Source: Clostridia bacterium (GTDB lineage Bacteria; Bacillota; Clostridia; Oscillospirales; CAG-272). Taken from it: DNA of 12,301 nucleotides. Position 1 is the stretch's first letter, and each line of letters starts with the position of its first letter. The DNA is taken from NCBI GenBank assembly GCA_900753285.1, contig CAADYN010000157.1, positions 1-12,301 of the forward strand. The letters run 5' to 3'. The position numbers were made by a program, and so were the translations under genes. This document shows positions 1-6,252 of this stretch, piece by piece. The notes beneath the pieces are model-generated. The model saw nothing but the letters and a program-made list of their open reading frames with translations. It had not been told where the DNA came from and searched no databases.

Positions 1-1
1 C

Positions 2-814
2 GACGCTCTGCCTGACGGGGTAATAATGAATGAGCACTTTTCCAAAAAAACATTCACCGACTATTTTATATCAACCGGCGCGTATTTCACACAGTTTGTC
101 GACATGGAAAACAGGCAGTGCAATTTTGACAACGCGACGTTTTACAGGTATCTTGAATTCATAAACTCACTTCCCGACGAGCCTGTCAGGTTTGATGATA
201 AATATTACGACAGCGGGAACAGGTACCCGGCGTATATGCTTCTCGGACAGGACGGAAAGACAGCTTCAAGCGACAGTATGCTCAGCAATCTGCGGCAGTG
301 GAAGCTGTACGACCTTGAGTTCCCGGGCGAGTATGAATTCACGGGATACCCGACTGCAAGAAGCGGGAAATCGTATACGTATTACAGCGACGCATTTATT
401 ATCACATCATTCTGCGGCGATATCGACAGCGCGTGGGAATTCGTTCACTATTTGCTGACAATAGACTTAAAAAAGAAGCCGGAAGAAATGAGCATAACGG
501 GACTTGCCACATATATGCCGCTGATGGAAAACCAAATCGAGAGGACGCTTTCCTTCCAAAGCATGATAAGCGAGTACCCGAAGGAAATGGACAGGTATCT
601 TCCTGAAATTGTAATAACCCGCGACGACTGTAATGACGTTGTAAACTTTCTGAACACACAGGTAGCAGGCTCGGTATACAACTTGATTTCTCCGGAGATC
701 ACTGCTATAATAACAGAGGAGATATCATATTATGTCGGCGGAGTCGGAACGGCAGAAGAATGTGCCAAAAAAATCCAGTCCCGCGCGTCAATATGGCTCT
801 CGGAGAATGAGTAA
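2..814 (+). CDS. Extracellular sugar-type solute-binding protein, C-terminal part (5' end outside window)
   Basis: The reading frame is open from base 2, and the first in-frame ATG (26) is preceded by codons that read as protein (DALPDGVI). I therefore take this as the C-terminal ~270 residues of a longer gene and not a gene starting at 26. The visible part has family-1 solute-binding features: a segment rich in aromatic and acidic residues (VDMENRQCNFDN), the DSAWEFVHYLLT helix typical of the C-lobe, and a tail of the type TAEECAKKIQSRASIWLSENE that closes many Firmicutes carbohydrate-binding lipoproteins. The signal peptide, lipobox and N-lobe would be upstream. By family it would capture a sugar at the cell surface for an ABC importer; the ligand cannot be read. 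It ends just before a terminator, so it is probably the last gene of its operon. The family call is by pattern recognition; no search was run. Confidence 0.78.
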   Translation, partial: DALPDGVIMNEHFSKKTFTDYFISTGAYFTQFVDMENRQCNFDNATFYRYLEFINSLPDEPVRFDDKYYDSGNRYPAYMLLGQDGKTASSDSMLSNLRQWKLYDLEFPGEYEFTGYPTARSGKSYTYYSDAFIITSFCGDIDSAWEFVHYLLTIDLKKKPEEMSITGLATYMPLMENQIERTLSFQSMISEYPKEMDRYLPEIVITRDDCNDVVNFLNTQVAGSVYNLISPEITAIITEEISYYVGGVGTAEECAKKIQSRASIWLSENE

Positions 815-819
815 ACAAC

Positions 820-908
820 ACCCCCACCGAATTGCAGCTTTCCTCATAATCGTCAGATTTTCGGTCTGACTTTCGGGAAAGCAGGAACAGTTCATCGGGG
901 GTATTTTT
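820..908. terminator. Structured terminator between convergent genes
   Basis: ACCCCC (820-825) pairs with GGGGGT (897-902) and is followed by ATTTTT. Inside it GCTTTCC (837-843) pairs with GGAAAGC (876-882), and GTCAGA (852-857) pairs with TCTGAC (865-870), giving a long nested hairpin. It lies in the gap between the solute-binding gene and the convergent phosphodiesterase gene, so it plausibly ends the plus transcript. On the minus strand the stem is followed by a weaker T-rich run, so two-way action is possible. Confidence 0.7.
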
Positions 909-912
909 GTGT

Positions 913-1677
913 TCAGTTTACCATGTCGGGAGTTATTTTTCCGTCAAGCTCCATTGCGTCGGGATTCAGTGCAAGACAGCGGCGGAGACTGTCCTCGTCA
1001 ACCGCAGTCCAAAGTCCGACCTTGCCGTATTCGCGCGTCATCTCAACCGTCTCTTTATCTGCGGGAGGATAGGGCAGCCACGATTTTTTGTCGGACGGCA
1101 GCCATATCGTCAGCGCGTTGTTCTTCAGCGAAGATTTCAGCTTGTCAAGTATCTCGCGGCTAACCGGTCCGTCATAGTGCAGCTCGCTGTCGGGGAAATT
1201 CTCGGCGACAAGTGCGGCGTATTCAAGGGACTTGCAGGTGAATCCGACGTACTCCTCCGCGTGGTATTCATGCACGAGAGAAAACATCTTGTCCCTGTCC
1301 TCCGGCGAAAAATCCTCCGCTACGTTGTCGACCTTTATCGCAGCCTTGTTCTTTATCGCAAACTCGAGCATTTCGGTGAACAGCGGTATCTTCACTCCGG
1401 CAAATTCGGGCGCGAACCAGACTCCGAAGTCAAGCTCCCTCACCTCGTCAAGCGTCAGAGTGCGGATGTCCGTCTTGTCCGGCAGCTTTTCTCCGTCCTT
1501 TGTTCTGCCGGTGCGGTTGACGGTGTAGTCGTGAAGAAGCACGCATTCGTGATCCTTCGTGAATTTCGGGTCAAGCTCTATGATGTGGTAGTTCTCCTTC
1601 AGCGCACCCTCGTAAGCGACAATGGTGTTCTCGGGATAATCACGGCTTGCTCCCCTGTGTGCCTGTAAGCGTATCAT
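913..1677 (-). CDS. Glycerophosphodiester phosphodiesterase family (GDPD) protein
   Basis: The 254-residue protein is a cytoplasmic-type GDPD-fold (TIM barrel) enzyme with no signal peptide. Family members hydrolyse glycerophosphodiesters to glycerol 3-phosphate and an alcohol with a divalent metal. Visible hallmarks are HRG (7-9), PENT (15-18), E34 and D36 in IIELD, HD (49-50), an FGVWFAPEF stretch (84-92) and the late WTAVDEDSLRRCLALNPDAMELDG segment (223-246), which matches the usual WTVN...GVDGI ending. The start at 1677 is chosen because AAAGGAGG lies five bases upstream and the protein then begins at MIRLQAHRG. The longer open frame to 1776 would run through the promoter. One oddity: where the family has the metal and catalytic E-x-K pair (NIEIK), this protein reads AIKVDN (113-118), so substrate or activity may differ. 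It is a single-gene unit, convergent with the gene to its left and divergent from feoA. Confidence 0.85.
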   Translation of the reverse strand: MIRLQAHRGASRDYPENTIVAYEGALKENYHIIELDPKFTKDHECVLLHDYTVNRTGRTKDGEKLPDKTDIRTLTLDEVRELDFGVWFAPEFAGVKIPLFTEMLEFAIKNKAAIKVDNVAEDFSPEDRDKMFSLVHEYHAEEYVGFTCKSLEYAALVAENFPDSELHYDGPVSREILDKLKSSLKNNALTIWLPSDKKSWLPYPPADKETVEMTREYGKVGLWTAVDEDSLRRCLALNPDAMELDGKITPDMVN

Positions 1678-1682
1678 ATTAT

Positions 1683-1690
1683 CCTCCTTT
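1683..1690 (-). promoter_or_regulatory. Ribosome binding site fixing the GDPD start
   Basis: On the minus strand this reads AAAGGAGG, five bases before the ATG at 1677. It decides the start against the 33-codon-longer open frame. Confidence 0.85.
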
Positions 1691-1714
1691 AATGCAGTGG
1701 AATTTGTCACTCGT

Positions 1715-1743
1715 ATTGTATCACGGCGAGGCGGCAAAATCAA
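1715..1743 (-). promoter_or_regulatory. Promoter of the GDPD gene
   Basis: On the minus strand TTGATT (1743-1738) and TACAAT (1720-1715) are separated by 17 bases, with TGA directly before the -10 box (extended -10). Expected transcription start is near 1708, leaving a leader of about 30 bases that holds the ribosome binding site. Confidence 0.7.
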
Positions 1744-1782
1744 CACAATAGGAAGAAAAATTACACAGGTCGACAAAAGCTA

Positions 1783-1811
1783 TTGACATTCGTGTTAGTT
1801 TATGCTAACAT
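1783..1811 (+). promoter_or_regulatory. Promoter of the feoA-feoB operon
   Basis: A perfect TTGACA (1783-1788) is followed after 17 bases by TAACAT (1806-1811), preceded by TGC as an extended -10. Expected transcription start is near 1818. The first operator palindrome fills the spacer and enters the -10 box, so a bound repressor would block polymerase. Confidence 0.72.
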
Positions 1812-1829
1812 TGTTATGCCACACTAACA
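1793..1829. promoter_or_regulatory. Tandem palindromic operators of the feo operon
   Basis: Two copies of TGTTA-N8-TAACA lie at 1793-1810 and 1812-1829, separated by one base and repeated every 19 bp. The first copy is extended by one further pair (TGTTAG/CTAACA). Iron uptake operons are commonly repressed by Fe-loaded DtxR/IdeR/MntR or Fur proteins. The TTAG...CTAA core looks like a DtxR-type box and not like a Fur box; the regulator's identity is an inference. The paired arrangement suggests two dimers bound side by side. Confidence 0.65.
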
Positions 1830-1858
1830 AACAATTCAGAATCACATTCGGAGGATTC

Positions 1859-2116
1859 ATGACGCTCGATAAACTGAAAACAGGGCAGTCGGCGAAAATT
1901 ACCGCTGTCGGAGGGGAAGGCGCTCTACGCAACCGTCTCCTTGATATGGGACTTATACCGAAAACCACGCTGACTCTGCAAAAAATAGCACCGCTCGGCG
2001 ACCCTATCGAAATAAGAGTCCGCGGGTACGAGCTTACGCTGAGACTTGAAGACGCGAAAAACATAACAGTAGCTCTCGATACGGCAGACAAAAAGGCAGA
2101 GGAGGTCACGGTATGA
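1859..2116 (+). CDS. feoA: Ferrous iron transport protein A
   Basis: This is an 85-residue SH3-like FeoA, a small cytoplasmic partner of the FeoB Fe(II) transporter. It shows the usual features: an LDKLKTGQSAKI opening, then GGEGALRNRLLDMGLIPKT (18-36), which is the family's central R-L-x-x-MG-(L/I)-x-P-G-like motif, and DPIEIRVRGYELTLRLEDA (48-66). The start at 1859 is supported by GGAGG (1850-1854) four bases upstream. An upstream in-frame ATG at 1802 sits inside the promoter and operator and cannot be used from the predicted transcript start. The stop overlaps the feoB start (ATGA), indicating translational coupling. Iron-dependent control is expected through the operators just upstream. 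Confidence 0.95.
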   Translation: MTLDKLKTGQSAKITAVGGEGALRNRLLDMGLIPKTTLTLQKIAPLGDPIEIRVRGYELTLRLEDAKNITVALDTADKKAEEVTV

Positions 2117-4122
2117 TACTCGCTCTCGCCGGAAACCAGAACTGCGGAAAAACGACGCTGTTCAACGCATTAACCGGCTCCAATCAGCACGTCGGCAACT
2201 TCCCCGGCGTTACGGTTGACCAAAAGATAGGAGACGTCAAAGGGGAGAAAAGCTGTCAGGTAGTAGACTTGCCGGGCATATATTCTCTCAGACCGTACAC
2301 GCAGGAAGAAATAGTAACGCGGAACTTTATTATTAATCAGAAGCCGGACGGAATAATCAACATAGTCGACGCGACAAATATTGAGAGAAACCTTTATCTC
2401 ACCTTGCAGCTTCTCGAGCTTTGCGTGCCAATGGTGCTTGCCCTCAACATGATGGATGAGGTAAACTCAAACGGCGGCACCGTCAACATCGAGAAAATGA
2501 GCGAGCTTCTCGGCATACCCGTTGTTCCCATAAGCGCGTCTAAGGGGGAAGGCGTATCGGAGCTTATCGACAAGGCAGTTTCCACCGCAAAAAACAAGCA
2601 AAAGCCGAAGGTATGGGATTTCTGCTCTGCCGAGTCGCCGGTACACCGCTGCATTCACGCCGTAGTCCACCTCATCGACGACCATGCCGAACGCGCCGGA
2701 CTTCCCGCAAGATTCTGCACGTCAAAGCTGATCGAAGGCGACCCCGACATTGAGGACAGGCTCGAGCTTGACGAAAACGAACGCGAGCTTCTTGAACACT
2801 GCATAGTCGAGATGGAGGACGAGAGCGGACTTGACCGAAACGCAGCTCTTGCCGCTATGAGATACGACTTCATCGAAAGCGTGGTATCAGACTCCGTTGT
2901 CAAGGCGCACGAAAGCCGCGAACACCGCCGAAGCATGGCTATAGACAAGGTTCTCACCGGAAAATACACCGCGCTTCCCGTGTTCTTCGGAGTAATGTTC
3001 CTCGTGTTCTGGCTGACGTTCGGCGTTATCGGCTCCGCGCTGTCTGACTTGCTTGCTCTCGGAATAGATTCGTTCACTTCACTTGCCGACCGCGCTCTCA
3101 CCGCATACGGAATAAATCCCATCGTACACAGCCTTGTCATCGACGGTATCTTCGCCGGAGTCGGCAGCGTGCTTACATTCCTCCCTCTCATCGTGGTGCT
3201 GTTCTTCTTCCTCTCGATACTTGAAGATACGGGTTACATGGCGCGCGTTGCTTTTGTAATGGACAGAGCACTTCGCAAAATAGGACTTTCAGGACGCTCG
3301 TTTGTGCCTATGCTTATCGGATTCGGCTGTTCCGTTCCGGCTATCATGGCGACAAGAACGGTTTCCTCCGACCGCGACCGCAAAATGACCATACTTCTTA
3401 CCCCGTACATGAGCTGCTCGGCTAAAATTCCGATTTACGCAGTGTTCGCGTCGGCGTTTTTCCCGAACCACAAGGCTCTCGTCATGATATCAATGTATGT
3501 CGTAGGAATCGTGCTGTCGGTGCTTCTCGCGCTTATACTCAAAAACACCGCCTTCAAAGGAAATCCCGTGCCGTTTGTCATGGAGCTGCCGAATTACCGC
3601 CTGCCGTCTCCGAAAAGCGTCGTGCTTCTTCTTTGGGACAAGGCGAAAGACTTTTTACAGCGCGCGTTCGGCATAATCTTCATCGCGACTATCATAATCT
3701 GGTTCCTGCGCAGCTTTGACACCCGTCTCAACGTAGTCGAAAACAGCGCGGACAGTCTGCTTGCCCTCATCGGAAGATTCATCGCGCCCGTATTTGCCCC
3801 TCTCGGCTTCGGCGACTGGAGAGCTGCAACCTCGCTTATCTCGGGATTCACCGCGAAAGAGGCGGTCATCTCGACAATGGCAGTTCTGCTTGAGACAAAT
3901 CTCTCAAATCTCGGCGGAGCGCTTTCGGAAATATTCACTCCCCTCACCGCCGTCAGCTTCCTTGTGTTCACCCTGCTCTATACTCCGTGCGTTGCAGCCG
4001 TCGCGTCAATCCGCCGTGAGCTTGGCTCAAAGATACAGACGCTCGGCGTGATACTTCTCCAGTGTACAGTTGCATGGATATGCGCGCTCGCAGTATATCA
4101 GGTGGGAGGACTGCTTCTGTGA
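2113..4122 (+). CDS. feoB: Ferrous iron transport protein B
   Basis: This is a full-length FeoB of 669 residues, the inner-membrane Fe(II) transporter with an N-terminal G domain. G motifs are in order: G1 GNQNCGKT (7-14), G2 region GNFPGVTVD (28-36), G3 DLPG (52-55), G4 NMMD (112-115) and G5 SASKGEG (141-147). A helical GDI-like segment follows to about residue 280, then the membrane part. The two Gate-type motifs are visible, with GFGCSVPAIMATRT near 401-414 and LLTPYMSCSAKIPIY near 426-440; both carry the conserved cysteine. The C-terminal half adds further helices, including GFTAKEAVIS and LLYTPCVAAVASIRRELG. The gene overlaps feoA by four bases at its start and the small Cys-rich gene by four bases at its end (GTGA). 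Nothing looks broken. Confidence 0.97.
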   Translation: MILALAGNQNCGKTTLFNALTGSNQHVGNFPGVTVDQKIGDVKGEKSCQVVDLPGIYSLRPYTQEEIVTRNFIINQKPDGIINIVDATNIERNLYLTLQLLELCVPMVLALNMMDEVNSNGGTVNIEKMSELLGIPVVPISASKGEGVSELIDKAVSTAKNKQKPKVWDFCSAESPVHRCIHAVVHLIDDHAERAGLPARFCTSKLIEGDPDIEDRLELDENERELLEHCIVEMEDESGLDRNAALAAMRYDFIESVVSDSVVKAHESREHRRSMAIDKVLTGKYTALPVFFGVMFLVFWLTFGVIGSALSDLLALGIDSFTSLADRALTAYGINPIVHSLVIDGIFAGVGSVLTFLPLIVVLFFFLSILEDTGYMARVAFVMDRALRKIGLSGRSFVPMLIGFGCSVPAIMATRTVSSDRDRKMTILLTPYMSCSAKIPIYAVFASAFFPNHKALVMISMYVVGIVLSVLLALILKNTAFKGNPVPFVMELPNYRLPSPKSVVLLLWDKAKDFLQRAFGIIFIATIIIWFLRSFDTRLNVVENSADSLLALIGRFIAPVFAPLGFGDWRAATSLISGFTAKEAVISTMAVLLETNLSNLGGALSEIFTPLTAVSFLVFTLLYTPCVAAVASIRRELGSKIQTLGVILLQCTVAWICALAVYQVGGLLL

Positions 4123-4274
4123 ATTTAGGCGACATTCTCATACTTGCAGTCGTCGGAGTATGCGTGTTCTTCGCGCTTCGTTCCGTCATTCGCATGAACA
4201 AAAAAGGCTGCTCATGCGGCGGCGGATGTTCGGGATGCTGCTCTTCCTGCTACGCACACTGCAAAAAGAAATAA
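4119..4274 (+). CDS. FeoB-associated Cys-rich membrane protein
   Basis: This is a 51-residue protein with one N-terminal membrane helix (about 3-23), a short basic stretch, then a cysteine cluster at 31, 33, 37, 40, 41, 44 and 48, ending in KKK. That architecture, directly after feoB, matches the FeoB-associated Cys-rich membrane protein family of Clostridia, thought to help Fe(II) transport; its exact role is not established. I chose the GTG at 4119, which overlaps the feoB stop (GTGA) and has GGGAGG (4104-4109) nine bases upstream. The longer frame from the ATG at 4062 would begin inside the feoB membrane region and add 19 unlikely residues. The cysteine tail could bind iron or another soft metal, or act in a redox step; that part is inference. 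Confidence 0.88.
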   Translation: MNLGDILILAVVGVCVFFALRSVIRMNKKGCSCGGGCSGCCSSCYAHCKKK

Positions 4275-4277
4275 AAC

Positions 4278-4324
4278 AAACGCACTCCTTAAGTCAAGTT
4301 CAGGCTTAAAGAGTGCGTTTTTCC
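4278..4324. terminator. Bidirectional rho-independent terminator
   Basis: AAACGCACTC (4278-4287) pairs perfectly with GAGTGCGTTT (4311-4320). After one mismatch, TTAAG (4289-4293) pairs with CTTAA (4305-4309), leaving an 11-base loop. The plus strand runs into TTTTT; the minus strand runs into GTTTGTTTTATT. It ends the feo operon (stop at 4274) and the convergent GH172 operon (stop at 4328). Confidence 0.92.
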
Positions 4325-4327
4325 TGT

Positions 4328-5356
4328 TTATCTCATTATCATCTCGCGGTCGGCGGGCAGCTCATTCGGGAGTCTTGTGGGCTTTTCCATGTAGTAGTAC
4401 GCGACAGTTGTGTAGTCGTCGTATCTTGCGCCCGTCCAGCCGAGGTTGTCCATTACCATGCAGAAGCTCTCGTCGAAGTATACGGGATCCGGTATGTGCC
4501 AGCGGTAGAGCAAAAATCTCTGCTGACCGTTGTACTGCCTGCTCCTGTCGTTTCCCGTGATGGCGTGCATTCCGACGTATAGTCCGCTGAAGGTCTGATA
4601 TTTGTTTAAAATTATATCGTTTCCGAACGCGTATGAGCCGCAGAAGTAGTCTTCCGTTCCCGTGTAGTTGAGCGTGGGGTAGGTGTCTCCGTCAATGTAC
4701 ATCTTCGCTTCACCCTCGACCCAGCAGGTATTGTTACCATTCATGCCCGAGGCGAGAGTTACGCCGACAAACGTGCCTTTTCCGTGAATTCCGTCAATGA
4801 CGCAGTAGGAACGTCCCTTTTGAACGGGATGCTCCTGTCTGTAGAGCGCATGGAAATATCCCGCGTCCTCCTCCACCTTGCCGTGCCAGCCGGAAATCAT
4901 GTAGTAGAGCGTCTCGCCACGGTCGCTTCTGTTTTCCATCGTGATTTTGCAGTGCTTTTTAAACGGCATCTCGAAGTAGGAGTTGAATCCTCTTCCGGGA
5001 GCGGTAAGAATCATGGCGGAGTTTAATGTAATGTACTTGCCGTCGATATCCTCGAAGTTTTCGTCATAAGCACAGCCGAAGAATGCGGATATCGGCGCTT
5101 CAACGGACGGGAATTCCTCGTTGTCCCAGTAAATGCGCATGATGAACGAGTGTCCGACGTAGCCGGTGAACCAGATATGCGTTATCATTCCCTCTCCGTC
5201 GGTATCGCAGAGAGTTACGGTTTTGTGCGGCTCTATCGTAATGCAGGCGTTCAGCTTTTCGCAGTCCCCACCGTGAGTGCCGCCGTTTCTCGAGCCTGTC
5301 GGATTTTCCGCGGAAAACGCAAAGCTCGTTCTGTTTTTCATTGAATATACGGGCAT
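4328..5356 (-). CDS. GH172 (DUF2961) glycoside hydrolase, candidate alpha-fructofuranosidase / difructose dianhydride hydrolase
   Basis: The 342-residue protein carries the DUF2961 signature blocks in order: SAENPTG-R-GG (15-26), DTDGEGMITHIWFTG (51-65), MRIYWDNEEFPSVEAPISAFFG (73-94), CWVEGEAKMYIDGD (211-224), GTEDYF (233-238) and RWHIPDPVYFD (285-295). DUF2961 now forms family GH172, whose characterised members include a difructose dianhydride I synthase/hydrolase with alpha-D-fructofuranosidase activity and D-arabinofuranosidases. E214 and E235 are the likely catalytic carboxylates; their 21-residue spacing equals that recalled for the bifidobacterial enzyme (E270/E291, from memory). There is no signal peptide, so it should act inside the cell. 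The start has AAGGAGG (5368-5362) five bases away, overlapping the stop of the kinase gene. As last gene of the GH32-kinase-GH172 operon, a fructose-containing substrate is the natural guess, but D-arabinofuranosides cannot be excluded from sequence alone. Confidence 0.85.
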   Translation of the reverse strand: MPVYSMKNRTSFAFSAENPTGSRNGGTHGGDCEKLNACITIEPHKTVTLCDTDGEGMITHIWFTGYVGHSFIMRIYWDNEEFPSVEAPISAFFGCAYDENFEDIDGKYITLNSAMILTAPGRGFNSYFEMPFKKHCKITMENRSDRGETLYYMISGWHGKVEEDAGYFHALYRQEHPVQKGRSYCVIDGIHGKGTFVGVTLASGMNGNNTCWVEGEAKMYIDGDTYPTLNYTGTEDYFCGSYAFGNDIILNKYQTFSGLYVGMHAITGNDRSRQYNGQQRFLLYRWHIPDPVYFDESFCMVMDNLGWTGARYDDYTTVAYYYMEKPTRLPNELPADREMIMR

Positions 5357-5366
5357 ATTTTCCTCC

Positions 5367-6236
5367 TTATGTATTCAAACAATCCGGTATTGCTTCCTTG
5401 TGCGATACTACGATGTTGCTGCGCTCGGTCGCGAATCTTATGACCTCGTCTATGCCGCATCCGCCGAGATATTTTTTAAGGAACGACGCACCGAAGCAGT
5501 CTCCCACACCTACAGTCGACACAACGGGCACGTCCTCAGGCTTTCCCGAAGAGTATTTTCTGCCGTTTTTGAAGTCGTAAACCTCCGAGCCGTCCTTGCC
5601 CATCGTATACACGACAAGGGAAATGTTCGGGTACTGACTGTGCAGTGCTTCAAATATGTCTTCACTCTCCCGAAGCGCGCCTGTGTCGGTGAGAAAATGC
5701 GCTTCCTCGGAGCTTATCTTCACGATATCCGCGCGGCTCAGGCAAAGCTCTATCGAGGATCTGTCGTAGCAGTTCTGTCTAATGTTGAGGTCGCACATGA
5801 TGGTTTTCGCGTCGAGCTTGTCAAGAAGATTTTTTAAAGTTTCACGTGACACGGGGCTTCTCTGCGCAAGGGTATTGAAGTAGAACACATCCGCGCCCAT
5901 CGCCTTTATCTCGGATACCGATTTTTCGTCAAGGCTTATGTTGTCGTAGGCTGTATCCGTCAGAATATGGTAAGAAGGCACTCCGTTTTCGTCAAGCCGC
6001 ACCCTGCACTCGCCCGTAGGCTTATCGGTCAGCGCGACGTATGAGGTGTCAATGCCATACTTTTTTATGTATGCGAGAGTTTCGTTTCCGAGCTTGTCCC
6101 GTCCCACTCCCGTGATAAGATAAACCTTCTCCCCGAGAAGAGAGAGATGCGCCGCGAAGTTGAACGGTGCTCCGCCGATTACGCTTTTGTCGGGATATAC
6201 GTCCCACAGTACCTCTCCGTAGACTATGCAGTTCAC
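5367..6236 (-). CDS. PfkB-family carbohydrate kinase, probable fructokinase
   Basis: This 289-residue ribokinase-fold sugar kinase has an N-terminal GGAPFNFAAHLSLLG segment (21-35), typical of fructokinases. It also has CDLNIRQNCYD (148-158), KISSEEAHFL (173-182), TMGKDGSEVY (211-220) and the ATP/anion-hole motif TVGVGDCF (241-248) with the catalytic base D246. The usual family motif is DTxGAGDxF, so Ser and Val replace the normal Asp and Ala; the catalytic Asp is kept. By neighbourhood it phosphorylates fructose released by GH32 to feed glycolysis. The start is a GTG at 6236, with AGAGGAGG ending seven bases upstream. That ribosome binding site overlaps the end of the GH32 gene, whose stop is 16 bases away, so the genes are co-transcribed and probably coupled. 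The exact sugar specificity is not provable here. Confidence 0.88.
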   Translation of the reverse strand: MNCIVYGEVLWDVYPDKSVIGGAPFNFAAHLSLLGEKVYLITGVGRDKLGNETLAYIKKYGIDTSYVALTDKPTGECRVRLDENGVPSYHILTDTAYDNISLDEKSVSEIKAMGADVFYFNTLAQRSPVSRETLKNLLDKLDAKTIMCDLNIRQNCYDRSSIELCLSRADIVKISSEEAHFLTDTGALRESEDIFEALHSQYPNISLVVYTMGKDGSEVYDFKNGRKYSSGKPEDVPVVSTVGVGDCFGASFLKKYLGGCGIDEVIRFATERSNIVVSHKEAIPDCLNT

Positions 6237-6252
6237 TGTTGCACCTCCTCTC

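Noticed and set aside
907..1668. 253-codon open frame on the plus strand opposite the GDPD gene
   Set aside because: It is an antisense shadow. The minus strand has clear family motifs, a promoter and a ribosome binding site, while the plus frame shows no recognisable family and lies in a terminator-gene context.
1678..1776. 33-codon N-terminal extension of the GDPD gene
   Set aside because: It covers the -35/-10 promoter and the AAAGGAGG site, and the family N-terminus begins at MIRLQAHRG.
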